DNA of 64,000 nt from Blastobasis lacticolella (GCA_905147135.1 LR990053.1:4042501-4106500), one strand, 5' to 3'; shown: positions 43,656-55,797, counted from the stretch's first letter. Notes: generated from the letters alone by a model not told the origin. Program-made: numbers and translations.

Positions 43656-43889
43656 CTGAAGAACACCATGGGGTCATCACTAGGGAGGGCCTCACACTCC
43701 TCTTCAGAGTTAATTCCACAAGCCAAGTGTTCGGGCACGTGGCAAGCCGTCCGCTTATCGGCTATTTGTACCTACGTGGGTACACTGGAGAGCTCACACA
43801 CATAGTCGAGGGAGTCGGTGCAATATTCTATTCACAGATTCACTAATGCAGTTCTTCAAGAAAGTGGTGAAAAGGTTTTTACGGGGTCG

Positions 43890-43990
43890 GCAGCGCGCGG
43901 GTGATATATCTGGTATTGAAAACGTCCATTGACTGCTGTGACTGCTACCATCAGGTAGGCCGTAAGCTTGCCACCTTAGTGGTAAATTAA
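43890..43990 (+). mobile_element. SINE-like family D copy
   Basis: tttttacggggtcggcagcgcg, 'gactgctaccatcaggtagg', 'gtaagcttgccaccttagtgg'. No long A tail. Confidence 0.75.
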
Positions 43991-44449
43991 AGATTCTACT
44001 GCGCAAAACACGGTCTTAAGACCTTCTGGCAAGTAGGTCAATATTCGATTAAGTCCTAATACCTCTGATAAGTAACTTGTGCCAAACTGTAGGCGATTAT
44101 ACGTCAATAATCTCGATGAGGGCGATAAAATTTTATAGCATCATTGCTGATGGCATCGCTTCAATCAGTATTCTTGTCAAATGTATCGATACTGTTGCCC
44201 TAATGTCATTGGCCAATGAGTCATTGCAGCTAATCTCGAGGAGTTGAATCAACTCTTTATATGAGTACGGTGACCCTGATAACTTTAAAAATTTAAACTC
44301 ATTAGAGGTTATCAGTGTGGTATCACCTGATTTTGCGCTGTCACTCGTATGGAGGAACTACTGTGATGAATTTAGTTTGTTATTTGACTGTGAGATACGG
44401 GTTATTGTTTAATGCGCCCGTCTGTTCGAAATTACGGATAATAATCATG

Positions 44450-44560
44450 TTGGTGTCAATATCCCGGATGTGCTGGGATCGGTACGAGGACCGCCTTGAC
44501 TACGGTCCAGGATTTGGCAGATTAGGTAAATACCTACTCTAGAGCGATTGATACTTAGTG
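44450..44560 (-). mobile_element. SINE family B, 3' fragment
   Basis: Minus strand: tcaatcgctctagagtagg, 'taatctgccaaatcctggac', 'tcaaggcggtcctcg', 'gggatattgac'. Confidence 0.7.
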
Positions 44561-44861
44561 GACTTAACTGTTCTTTGGAGTCGCACTACAAATTGACAGT
44601 TTTAGAAACACCTGATTCAGAAAAAGATTAGGATGTGATTAATAATTTGAACGAAGGCTGAAGGAAGATTGACCTTATCCACGTAGGTAGGTAATAGCAA
44701 TGGTAAACTGGACAACAGTTTTTTTTTGTTTTGACCGCATCTCCGTTCGCGCAGACATCGATAAAAACTAGCGTCTGCTCAATTCAAGGTCACCGTCGAT
44801 CAGTATGCGAAATTCCATCGGCAGATCAGAGCAATTGAATTGCCATAAGTTATTGTAGTTA

Positions 44862-45062
44862 GGCCGTGTGGTGTCCGGCAGAGTAGAATAGCACCAACCC
44901 CTTACGCTCATGGGTGTCGTACAAGGCGAGTTATGTTTTCGAGGCAAAAGATCAAGAGTCTCCGTAGTCTGGAAAATGGGCAGCAGCATTTCCTAATAAC
45001 CTCCCCTTTCGTAGGAGAGGCCCTAAGTCCTGCAGTGGACTGTTACGGGCTGTGATGATGAT
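44862..45062 (+). mobile_element. SINE family C copy with central deletion
   Basis: Intact 5' end (ggccgtgtggtgtccggcag). The block between 'cagcagcatttcc' and 'taataacctcccc' is deleted, removing the 'aacactgcgatctccaa' part. Normal end. Confidence 0.88.
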
Positions 45063-45065
45063 GAT

Positions 45066-45955
45066 TGTAGTTATTGTAAAGGAAATAAGTAAAGGTACAT
45101 TAACATATTAAACGGGACTTGCACGCGACGTACCTCTTCGATTTGTTTTCCCGACGTTTCGATAGGGTTACATTCATAGTTATAATACACACACTTGCAA
45201 AACACATTCCACCAGGCACCACGGGCTTTTATTTTGTCTATAAGTAAAAATTTTGCCATTGAGTGTAGATATGTAGGCACTTAAGTACAATGAAATCTGA
45301 AACACGCCAGAGTGAAAGAATTTTTTTTCAACGTAAAAAATAATAGTGTAATTCCAACGTTGAAGGTCTTTTAGTGATAACTGGCACGATTTGATAAGAA
45401 AAAGCACGTTGTGAACATTAATAAATCTATCTACGTTCTTGACTTTATCTTTAAGTTGCGACATAACACCGAAATGATTGTCGTACGGTGGCCAAAACTT
45501 ATTCTCATTCATGCAGTATCATTGTATTCAATTGATAATAATATTTTATTTATATAAACCGGACAACTGCATATTCTTCTTTTGTAACAGCAAAGTATTT
45601 ACAGTCAGTAAAATAATCAAATTACTCGAAATCAAATGCAAATTAAAAATAAATATGATATGGGTGTAATTATATTTACAAAATATTTAGCGCGGACGCT
45701 ATTCAGTAGATAATTCTAAAACATAAAAAAGTTTAAGTTTTAATTATGAAGTTTACATATACCTATTACGGATATATCTTTGACATGACTTAATAGACTT
45801 TAAATTGCTTTGACTTACAAACTTGAACTTAACCTTGAAAAACCTTGACCGAGACCGTTGGTCTGTAGATCTTATAAGGGACGTTTAAGTCCAGTTTTTC
45901 CTTATGACTTATTGAACTATATACTGTTTTATGCAAATGAAAATTATTCTTTTTT
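45066..45955. other. no recognisable feature
   Basis: AT-rich. A 110-codon minus frame (45512-45180) is open but shows no motif or splice context. Confidence 0.35.
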
Positions 45956-45966
45956 ATTATAAGAAG

Positions 45967-46227
45967 CCGTGTGGTGTCCGGCAGAGTAGAATAGCACCAA
46001 CCCCTTACACTCATGGGTGTCGTACAAGGCGACTAATATTTTCGAGGCAAAAGATCAAGAGTCTCCGTAGTCTGGAAAATGGGCAGCAGCATTTTCCATT
46101 GTTATATTTAAACACTTCTATCTCCAACCCGCCTGCCAAGCGTGGAGATTATGGCAATAACCTCCCCTTTCGTGGGAGAGGCCCTAAGTCCTGCAGTGGA
46201 CTGTTACGGGCTGTGATGATGATGATG
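45967..46227 (+). mobile_element. SINE family C copy, complete, 11-bp target duplication
   Basis: ccgtgtggtgtccggcagag ... gggctgtgatgatgatg flanked by attataagaag at 45956-45966 and 46228-46238. The cleanest copy in the window. Confidence 0.93.
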
Positions 46228-47066
46228 ATTATAAGAAGACTAACTCACTATTGGTACCGTTACATGTCACTGACTGTTTACATCTAAAAGAAACTCTCCC
46301 ACGTGCACTAAGTTAGAGAGTAAGATCCCTAGAGATGTTTCTAGAGCTATAGCATCAAGTTCTTCAGGGAAATGAAAAGAAATTTACGATTTTCCCACTA
46401 TTTTCCAGCGAGTGACACTTTTGGATATTGCGAAAATCATTGTAAAATCTAAGCTTATAGGTACATAATTAAGTACATATTAAAGTATTCCTAAGTCGCA
46501 ACAAAAGTGCTAAGTTCTACGTGAGGTGCAGTCTTTAAGTTATGCAACGCGAAAAACTTAATGTTACAAGCTTATACAAAACATTGAAGTCTTCCCAGGG
46601 ACCTTGCCTTTACTTTATTTAGTTCAGTAAGTACGTCCACATTTTTTTAAAGTTGAGTCCTCTGTTGTGGACGAACAAAAAATGCTTTAGACATCGAACA
46701 ATAACTAGTGGATCACATTTGTACTACAACAAATACGGAGTATATTTTTCTATTGTATCTTTGACATTGTATTCCGCAAACAAACAGGTTCAGGTAAGAA
46801 TTCTTTATATCACAGAGTAAAAATAGAGAAGCTTAGAATCGACTTTCGAAAATACGTATAATACGTAACTAGGTATGTATATTCGAATCTTTTTTAGTTT
46901 ATTTTAGACGGCTGTGAATCAATCATCTTTATATAAGCATGAATATGTCTATAATGTTATAGTCATATATTCTTTCACAATAGTCTGCTTGATTTTGCTT
47001 TGAATACTACACATCTTTATTCGTCTGATTACGACTAAGTCCTTTAGATAGATAAATTTGGTCAGG

Positions 47067-47210
47067 TTCCCCTGGTAGCAGGGTTACGGAGGTCACATGG
47101 CAGTCGCTCCACTGTAACTATCTCATCTGCCAAAGCCTGGATCATGGTCATGGCGGACCCAAGCTCTCATGTGCGAGAGCACAACCGCGACATTAACGCC
47201 AAGATGATTA
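47067..47210 (+). mobile_element. SINE family B, 3' half
   Basis: gttcccctggtagcagggtt, 'cagtcgctccactgtaact', 'tggatcatggtcatggcgga', 'cattaacgccaagatgatt'. Starts at the same point as other headless copies. Confidence 0.82.
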
Positions 47211-49689
47211 TTTCATTTACTTTAGTTAGATAAAAATGTGAATACTAGAGTAAAAAAAAACTAAGACCCAACATTTGAAAATTGACCAAAAATTTATGAA
47301 CATCGAACAATAACCAGCTGTCCCTCTGCAATGCCACCGACATACCTTACCATCCGCGGACAGTTTCGCCCAGACAGCTTCTGACTTTGATGGGTCTTTT
47401 CTGCCGGTGCCAATGGCCTGTGGCTAAAAATAAACTGACGGAACTAATTTATTGCTAGAACAACTGAGTCGGTGTGATCGTCTGCCGTGAAATTGACTGA
47501 GTTTAGTTTAGGTACGGTTAGGGTCCCAACTATAGTGTTAAAAACAGTAGTTACTGTTGAACAAAAATAAAGTATACATACTGTTTTCAGCATATTGCGT
47601 AAATGAGATACCTTCGTAGGTTATGAAGCCTTCCAAATTAACAATCTAATAAAATGATAAAAAATTAATAAGTTGTGCGGGAAGCACAAAGAAATATGTT
47701 TTTAGTAAAGATAAATTAAATACTGTCCATTTTTTTTCTTCTCCTACCTTACTATAATTTATTTATTGTTTAAAAAGTTGGTAACACTAGGTACGGTACT
47801 TATGACCAACTTTACAAGTAGTCCACGTGTTAGATATAGAGTGTAAATTTGTGCGATGAGTAGTGAATCATTCTATTTAGCGGTGAACCCGCATTAAAAT
47901 TTGATGGTTATAATTTCTAAGATAACACATTTCAACAGACACAGCGCGGGTCTTTGATTTACACTGGGCTAGGTGAGTCATTTTAGTAGATCTGCCACTC
48001 CGATATAACACAGCCATATCGTAAAAAAATTCAAATTGATAATTACGGAGTCTACAGCTTTTCTGGCTATGTATTGTCTACTTGTTGATTTTGTTTTACT
48101 ACTTCTTTCACTATTATTCTGTAATGACATTGTTTTTTCAGTAATATCTTGAAACGCCATTTATGAAAATTGTCAAAATCAGTTTGTGAACTTAGTCTAG
48201 TTGTAATATATTTATAGCGTTAAAGTATTAGGCGCTGCTCCCTTTAAACTTTGATTATGGAAGCTTGAAAGGTCAAAGAAATATTATTTAGTGAATGACC
48301 GTTTATCACTTTTAAATTCGATACGAAGCTACTTTTGGAACCAAAAATGTTGTTCTTGTAGTAGATTGAACGTTCGTAGTTATATCTACTATCTTTTGTC
48401 TGTACATTGTAAACGCAAAGTCGCTACCCCCCGTCATTCCCTATCTATCTAGATATGTATGTATGTATGCTTAGATCTTTTAATCTACGCAACGGATTTT
48501 AATGCGGTTTTTAGCCATAGGTATATAGAGTGATAAGGGTAGGTGTAGGGTAACTGTAGGTACAGTGTTAGTGTAAGATAGGTGTATAGTAGGGCAGGTA
48601 CTATGGTGTAGGGTTGGGGTAGGGTAGTGGTAGGACGACACGCCTTTATTAGAGGTTGATCAAAGCCTTCCGTTGAGGTTCCTGAGACTGGTTGGTTATT
48701 TGCAACCCGGTAGGTATATTAATATTATCATTATTCCTTGGACTTCGTGATACTAAAAATAATATTGTTGGTGAAGCCGCGACTAAAATAAATCCTTATT
48801 TAATATTAGATATAAATGGGAATGTTTATCTGTCTGCTTTAAATTGTACTTATTAAATTTTCGATGCCCACGAAATAAAAAAACACATTTTTAAAATAAA
48901 AGTTATATCTCCATTAAATTAATCACATAAATAGTTTGCCAAGAATATATCAAATATCAGATATTATCTCCTTCTGTCACACGACATCAAGGCCTTACAA
49001 CAAGTTGAAACCTTCCGTCTTGTTCTAGTCAAGACACATAAATGAACCTTGAACTATGTCTGTTGCCCTTGGCCCAATTTCATGGTTGTTCGACATACCG
49101 TGGCTAGCAAGCCTTATTCACTCACTCCAGTTTGAAGAAACACAGTTTATGACAGTGCACTGAGCCGCCACAGTTAGTGGAAGACATAAATTGCACTGGC
49201 AATATCAACAAAACATTTTGTATAGGGAATCAAAGTGCGACCAAGAATGAGCACTAAAACATTACTCGTTCTTTTACACAGTGCGTGCAATCGTCGGAAA
49301 TTAGTGACACAGGTATTGTCTTTACAGCAATAGTATTGGACTGTCGAAAATTACACGAGGTAAGCAACTGGTGTTATTGGAGGAATCGTGTCAACTGCGC
49401 TTGCGCTCACTGGCAAACTTAATTAGAGAAGCTCAGGTACAACGAACTCGTTGTACAGAACGGAAAATTGCCGAATCCATACCAAATAAATAAATGATTG
49501 TTACCAAAAAAATTTACTTACATTACAATGCACCACAAATCGTTACACCGTGACCCACTTCACACGAGCACAATGCCGGGTTGCAATTTGGAATGTTGAT
49601 ATTCATAAGCAGTTCAAAAACCGAGTATTCTAACCTCAAACGATCACGTGTCACTGGCAGCCACTGTCTTCGAAATTCGGTGTAAGAAC
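47211..49689. other. intergenic, only the Helitron-type fragment at 48410 recognised
   Basis: The remaining sequence gives no supported exon. Confidence 0.4.
48410..48660 (+). mobile_element. Helitron-type repeat fragment
   Basis: 'acgcaaagtcgctacccccc', 'cttttaatctacgcaacgg', 'attttaatgcggttttta', then a G-rich degenerate run of GTAGGG-type units and 'aggacgacacgcc'. Confidence 0.6.
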
Positions 49690-49880
49690 TTTTTTGTTTC
49701 GAATCGTCGCTGATTTCTTTTTAATTTTGTTCGCTGGCCGGCCGGCGCGGCGTGTGACTCGAGCGCGTGTGGCTTCGGCTCTCATCGTGCCATTGGCGAA
49801 ACCGAACGCCAACGCTTCGGCGCGTCGAGACTGTGAAACGTCATTTTTATCGCGCCATACACGTAATCTTTTACGCCAGT
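49690..49880. promoter_or_regulatory. CpG-dense island, possible promoter or 5' exon
   Basis: Sequence such as ggccggccggcgcggcgtg and cgcttcggcgcgtcgaga is the most CpG-rich in the window. A plus frame of 77 codons crosses it (starting at 49694) but has no recognisable protein. The island may mark a transcription start on either strand. Confidence 0.25.
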
Positions 49881-50474
49881 GGAACCGTTCACTTTATCTA
49901 CTATTCCGTCCATTGCTGCGTTGCTAAACTGGGATAACAAACGATCTTTATGCAGTCCAGCGATAGATGCTGAAAGTAGATTTGTTCAATTTGTTGTTTG
50001 TTCTTTTAAAATTGTCGTAGTAAAAGGATGCGCCACATGTGCTCCGAGTATTATGCGGTTTGAGATTAGCTGACGGGTATGAATAGTAAACGTGTAGATT
50101 ATCGTAGTGTTTACAAAAAGTAGGTTAGTGTGTACAGGTAGATTGATATTTACTATTGGTTCTGATTGCTATAAATAGCCTGTGTCTATTTAACTATACC
50201 TAGTAGGAACTTTGGTGGAGTGACGATACTTTACAATTCGCGACATCGTCGCGTAGACATCGTTAAAAAGTAGATTACCTCTCATACAGCTGTGCCCAGA
50301 GAGTACCTATGCCTTTTCTTTATATTAAAATATGCCACGTTGTTTTAGAACGTGAGATTAATAAGAGTTATGTAAGTAATTAGATATGATTACATTCCAC
50401 AGATTGTCAAAATCCCCGCAAGAGTTATCAAAATGTGTAAAACAAAACCCCATTTCCTAGAATGGTCACCTGGT

Positions 50475-50782
50475 AATGGCGTTAATGTCTGGTTGTGCAC
50501 TCGCGCGCGCGGTCCGGGGTCCGCCTTGACCATGATCAAGAAATTGGCAGATCAAGTAATGACAATGGAGCGACTACCATCTGGCCTCTGTGCCATGCTA
50601 CACATTCAGTCGCTTAGATGTGCAGGTTTCATCACGTTTTCCCTCATCGTAGGAGCCTCGGGTAGTGTTCAACTTTACTAATGTACGTGCAAAACTCAGA
50701 AAAGAGTCATTCATACATAGCGGCACTGGAGTTCGAACCCGGTATCTCAAGGTGCGAGTCGGATTAGGCTACCGACGCCTTT
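50475..50782 (-). mobile_element. SINE family B copy, full length
   Basis: Minus strand from head aaggcgtcggtagcctaatc (50782) through ccgggttcgaactcc, 'gactcttttctgag', 'gagggaaaacgtgatgaaac' and the body to 'agacattaacgcc'. Its (alternative-frame) ORFs are not genes. Confidence 0.88.
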
Positions 50783-51059
50783 TTCCTAGAATCACTTCTA
50801 AATCAGTCTGCCTCTATATAACTGAAATGTAATAGTTGCCTTCTACGATATTCGTCAATGGAAGTATATTCTAATTAAGTTCATTTCTGCATGGAGTAGG
50901 TACCTACTGGTACTACCTCTGGGATGGATGTATATAACATTACTGGACTCCTTCAAGACTAAAATGAATAGGTTGTTTCTATTCTTCGGCAACATCATCC
51001 CTCACTACCAGGTGAGATGGCGGTCAAATGCCTGACTCGTTGCCTTTAAGCGCTTTTGA

Positions 51060-52640
51060 CATAATTATTATTGCCAACATAATGTTAGACATAACTTAAT
51101 TATCTGTTGTATGTCCGTGGCGTTTACCCTGATTTAGGCATTGACTTGGCCTAATTCGTTTTACGCTGTTGCTTTTTGAGGGAGGAGGTCGAGACGCTAT
51201 ATTTCCTACTCCAACCAATTACTTCTTAATTCAATTTGTTGCGGGTTCCAAGACAGTATTAGCTTGTCCTCGGGCGCGCCTGAGTGTCAAAACTCAGGAC
51301 CTGTGTGTGGTCGCCGCTGTAGATCCTGGCTACACAGGAGTTGCAGCGATGGGAATTAGTGGTGAGGCAAAGCCCGTTCACTAGTTGTTAGGTATATCTA
51401 CAATATAATATCAAACCTAAAATTTTATATAAATAACATAAAGTCTACTCTGAACAAAGACTCATACTTATATCCATGACTCTGAATGACATCACACAGC
51501 ACAACTGAACGGCCGACTATATAACATAGCAGGTATAATCGGTTGTTCTCACGGACAACCCCTGTCTTCAATGTAGACAATTCAGGTAAAATTTTTGCAA
51601 CAGGTTTGTGAAGATACCTTAACAAAAAGTGCATACCTTAACAAAAAGTGCATACATATGATCTCTTCGCTGTCTGGTAGTGTGAAAGAGATGGAACGTC
51701 ATGTCGTGGATTTATAATGGATGGCAGAATCAGGATTATAGCGTCCCTTTATGATTCAGTTTTTGTCCTCGCATATACTTCCATTTGAAGTTACAAATAA
51801 ATATTAGAAAAATATACATTTCGATTTGATAATTAAGACACATTAGGATGTCGCAGAACGACGAGACTATTTAACGAGATTATTATTACTATTTTAGATA
51901 TTAAAGACGAGATTATTTAAATTTAGAATTCATAATAAAAAGTAACGAATATTTAAAAATCCATTGCAAGTGTTTCAGTGTAAAAAAAAACAACGTTTAT
52001 TTTCCAACATCAAGTTCTTGTAAAACAAAGTACCGATGAAACAAAAAAATCATTAAAAGTCGTGTTAGGTCATCGACTGAGGAGCGGACCTAATAACCAT
52101 GCGACCGCTAACGGCGCTGTTTTGTTTTGGTTTCAAGTTTTTGCTTTTATTCTCTTTTTTATTAAGACTGCATCACCATGTCGTTTAAAACAAATTGCAA
52201 GCTTTAAAAATAAAACCACTTAATATCATCGTTTATGTTGAGGTTATACAAACAGATTTTGTTGAAAAATGTATAGGATGTTTAGGAAAAAGCAAAGTTG
52301 CCGGCATGCTCTCCTATTCGCATGATTGTTACAACCATTGTTGCATTGGCTACACATTTGTAAGTTAGCAGCACCCATCCAGATTGACTAATAAAATAAA
52401 GATAATTTATTGTATGTACGTATCCACTATACGTAAAAAGGTTACCAGTGTCATAAATATTACGCCTCACTACTCTGGAAAAAAGACGGCTGCGTGATAC
52501 CCTCATTGTAACGTACAAGATTTAATCTCACATTCATGAAATGTTTGTTACGAAAAAGGGCTGCATTTCGCACAGAGGTCACGAAATGCAATTAGAGCAC
52601 GCACCATCCAACACCAATACTGCACATCACTTCTTCTCTA
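51060..52640. other. no recognisable gene
   Basis: A less AT-rich piece at 51170-51385 has an open plus frame (71 codons) but no recognisable protein. The rest is AT-rich. Confidence 0.4.
51616..51654 (+). repeat. 19-bp tandem duplication
   Basis: ccttaacaaaaagtgcata twice in a row. Confidence 0.85.
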
Positions 52641-52644
52641 ACAG

Positions 52645-53470
52645 AATGGTCTGGTGGTGGATGGAATGGTGGTGGTGGTGGTGGACTGGAACAAATTACT
52701 ACAAAATGTTGTGATAGCTGTGTCAGGAAATACCTTCAAGAACAGATACAGCATTGTGCTCGATTCTCTCTCAGCGGAAATACTGGACATGCCTCCTTGG
52801 CTTATGAAGTACGCTGACGACACTGTACTGGTGAGCGAACTTAGGCAGGACTTTGAGACAAGAGTAAACATCGCCTGCGCTGGTTTTTTCATGTGATACG
52901 TAAGCCTCAGGGATACGTGGGTAATAGGGGCCGGAACCTGCCGGTATCAGGATAGAGGCCCCGTGGGCGACCCAAGAAGCGACGGATTGACATTGCTGAG
53001 TCGGATGCGAGAGCCAACTGCCTAAACTTTTTTTTTTTTTTTGTGACATTCGATAGGCAAACAGGCAAGCGGGCCACCTGATGGGAAGTAGTCACCACTG
53101 CCTATAGACATTAGCAACACCAAGAGTATCGCCAATGCGTTGCCCACCTCTATAACACGTTGCTCTGGCAGCAAAAAGGCAAAAGCCACTCCACTGCCAA
53201 AGCCACGGTTCCCCAAATCCCCACCCCATGGAGCACTGGAAACCTTACTCACCAGCAGAAACACAATACTATTTAAAAGAGTATTATTTAGCTGCGATAT
53301 TCTGTAAGGTGGGAGGTACTTCCCCAGTCGGGCGGCTCCAATTCGAACGAGATACCCCGCTATACCCTACCTCTCTTTTATAATGCGAGGATGCCAAATA
53401 CATTGCGAAGTGCGTCGAAGCGGACCCTGGCAGAGGCCGGGATAAACGCTAGGACGATGACGATGATGAT
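52645..53470 (+). mobile_element. LINE relic with RT core, split by family E
   Basis: Frame at 52770-52870: SLSAEILDMPPWLMKYADDTV, LVSELRQDFETRV (the YADD catalytic box). After a frame change: KPQGYVGN..GAGTCRYQD, 'GRPKKRRIDIAESDA'. Family E insert (53028-53380), then 'cggaccctggcagaggccggg' and GATGATGATGA end. Confidence 0.8.
53028..53380 (-). mobile_element. SINE-like family E copy inside a LINE relic
   Basis: Full-length copy (minus-strand 5' end at 53380, gagaggtagggtatagcgg; A tail seen as T15 at 53028-53042). LINE sequence of one family lies on both sides, so it is a nested insertion. Confidence 0.85.
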
Positions 53471-53639
53471 CTTCAAGAACAGATAGGACAAGTGGTTGAA
53501 GTCGAACATAGTGTCTTTACTGATTATAAAATGACTTTTAACACTGTGTGATATACACATATCAGCAACAATGCTGCTCATCTACAAACTAAGTAAATAA
53601 AGAAAGAAATAATCATTTAATCTTACATAACATACTTTG

Positions 53640-54440
53640 CAGGCATACAACGACGGCGATGTAAAGCAGAAATGGCGCTCGTATTTCCACAACTGGCTGG
53701 ACAAGCAATATAAAGGGGTATTGCCACCGAAACTCCCTCCAAATCAAGGACTTGAGCCACCGATAACGCCTAAGGAAGTCGAGACGTTTCTTCTCCGCTT
53801 AAAGAATTGCCTAGCACTTACTTTCGGAAAGGAAAGGGCTCGGTGCGGGAGCCCACCAACTGTCGCGCTTGAAAGGTGATGTCTCACACCATGAAGCTCT
53901 TCGAACGCATTGTGGCAAGTCAAGCCCATCATCAGCCCTATCACATCACGGAAATGACAATGCTGCAGTGGATGTATGGAGTTTCAGGCAGGCCGCAAGC
54001 TTGTTTGCCACCTTAGTGGTATAAAAAAATGTTTCAGGCAAAGATCGCCCAAAGAAGCGCCCAGATTCACGGTAGCCTTGGTGCCAGTGATAACTGGCAC
54101 AAAAAAACTGCCAGTGATAAATAACCTACAATAGTACCGCCTTCGATGGTATGGCCACGTCTCGCGCAGACCGGCAATTTATGTAGGGACCATAACCATG
54201 ACCATGCCAGATAGAGAGATGAGAGGCTGGCCCAAGAAGCGATGGCTTGACGTCGTTAAGGATGACATGCCAACGAACTCACCACCAAGGATGCCGAAGA
54301 CTGGGCGAAGTGGACAAGAGAAAGTAGGAAGGCGGATCCCGGGCCCAGGACGCGCAGCATGAGTGGACAACCAGGATTGAAACCAAGATGATGATGAAGA
54401 TGATGACGATGATGATAATGATGATGATAATGATGATGCC
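53640..54440 (+). mobile_element. LINE relic with family D insert
   Basis: Frame 53637-53880: VKQKWRSYFHNWLDKQY, PPITPKEVETFLLRLKNC (linker before RT). Then 'SHTMKLFERIV'-like codons at 53885, a deletion, and from 54150 RLRWYGHVSRRP, GWPKKRWLDVVKDDM, 'ggatgccgaagactgggcg', (GATGAT)n at 54385-54437. Many frameshifts. Confidence 0.78.
53991..54030 (+). mobile_element. family D 3' end inserted in a LINE relic
   Basis: 40 bp (aggccgcaagcttgtttgcc ... tggtataaaaaaat) between direct repeats gtttcaggca at 53981-53990 and 54031-54040. Severe 5' truncation with an A-rich 3' end indicates reverse-transcribed insertion. Confidence 0.85.
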
Positions 54441-54528
54441 CATACTTTGTAATGATCTTCCCGCTGATGATTATTCTCGAACCGGTACGACGTTGAGGCC
54501 TTCATGTCAACGCATTCCAGACACTTCT

Positions 54529-54712
54529 GGGCCTCAAGTCTGCTAATTTATTAATACTTGATTGAATTGTAAGTGGATCGCAACAGCAGCTCTATGGAAG
54601 TTTTAATTGTAGCAGACTGGGTACCAAAATTGCGTCAAGTTGCCATTGAGCTGCTATTGCAATTCAATTACAATTCAATCGAACCATTAATAAATTAGCG
54701 GACTTGAGGCCC
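54529..54712. mobile_element. MITE, 184 bp, arms about 65 bp
   Basis: gggcctcaagtctgctaat ... attagcggacttgaggccc; pairing continues through 'gattgaattgtaa' and 'gcaacagcagctc'. No ORF, superfamily unknown. Confidence 0.8.
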
Positions 54713-55077
54713 TGGTGTAGCAAGTGAGCATTAGGTGACCCAGGTGTCCCAGGTGACCCACTTCCTCGTTTGTTTCCCTCTATAGTACAACAAAAGTTAC
54801 GTCGCAAATAGCCTGTATTTATGTTATACTTACAAGGTGAAACTTTGTTTCTTTATTTGACGTATTTACAACTTCATTACATCAATAATAAAGTTTGTTA
54901 TTCAGAATTACGATACAAAACAAGTTTTTCTGTCAAGCAATGTCAATAAAAGTTAAAAATACGCACATTTGATGATATACAATTGACCTATGGGTACGGT
55001 TATTGCTATTTATTAATAGGTTTATGCAACAAAGCAAATGTTACAGTAGAGAGACGTGACAGTGAAGTTACTTAATT

Positions 55078-55310
55078 TAAAGTTTATTTTATGCTACTCA
55101 ATGACAAGCGAGCAGACAGCCCACCTGATGGCAAGTGGTAACTGTCGCCCATAACATCTACGATTCTTACATTTAGGTTGCATGTAACAAAAATGCAAAA
55201 CCTTGTTGTCACTGTACGGACTAAGATGAAATGCCTCATACCTGTAATTTCGCTGGCTACCTTATCCTTCAAACCGGAATACAACCGAGTCTTGAACTGG
55301 CTATATTAAA
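55078..55310 (+). repeat. family F repeat copy, best preserved
   Basis: 'tatgctactcaatgacaag', 'gagcagacagcccacctg', 'taactgtcgcccataacat', 'catgtaacaaaaatgc', then 'ttcgctggctaccttatcc' and 'ggaatacaaccgagtcttga'. Type of element not determined. Confidence 0.65.
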
Positions 55311-55424
55311 TCATTTATATAGTCATCGATAGTTCTTCGGAAGATAATATTTAAAGTAATAGTTACAGTCTGGCTACGTTAAAGTCCTGGCTCCTGAGAC
55401 TCTCAGACTGAAAGAGGTGAACAG

Positions 55425-55545
55425 GATCTTACGGTGTCGACAACGCGTGTGTGATACCCCTGGTATCGCACACGTCCATAGGCTGCGGTAACTGCTTATC
55501 ATCAGGCAGGCCCTAAGCTTGTTTGCCACCTTAATTAAATCTGAA
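55425..55545 (+). mobile_element. SINE-like family D copy
   Basis: gtgtcgacaacgcgtgtgtg, 'acgtccataggctgcggtaac', 'tcaggcaggccctaagctt', 'gccacctta'. Confidence 0.75.
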
Positions 55546-55797
55546 AAACATTCCATAATCCCTACTAGTTACTTATACTGTGGCAGAAAGGCGTGACTCA
55601 CATAACATGTGGAATTTATCAGTACTTATCTATGTTGTCATTGGCCACTCCTGATATGGCTGTGTGCTATGTTGCGAAACAACCGAGAATCCGAGTATAT
55701 TGTACTTTGTCTGTAATCTATTTTAGAAATAGGTAAAGTACCGGCAATAACAGTTGATTTTGATGGCACCCTCGCCTCGAGTGGTTGTTTGATCTTT

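Noticed and set aside
45180..45512. 110-codon minus frame
   Set aside because: No motif, no codon or splice support.
49694..49927. 77-codon frame through the CpG island as a gene
   Set aside because: The peptide is Arg/Ala-rich as expected from base composition alone; no family and no Kozak or splice support.
50433..50681. 82-codon plus frame
   Set aside because: Lies in a family B SINE on the opposite strand.
54379..54437. CRISPR-like repetition
   Set aside because: It is a simple (GATGAT)n microsatellite, the tail of a LINE relic.
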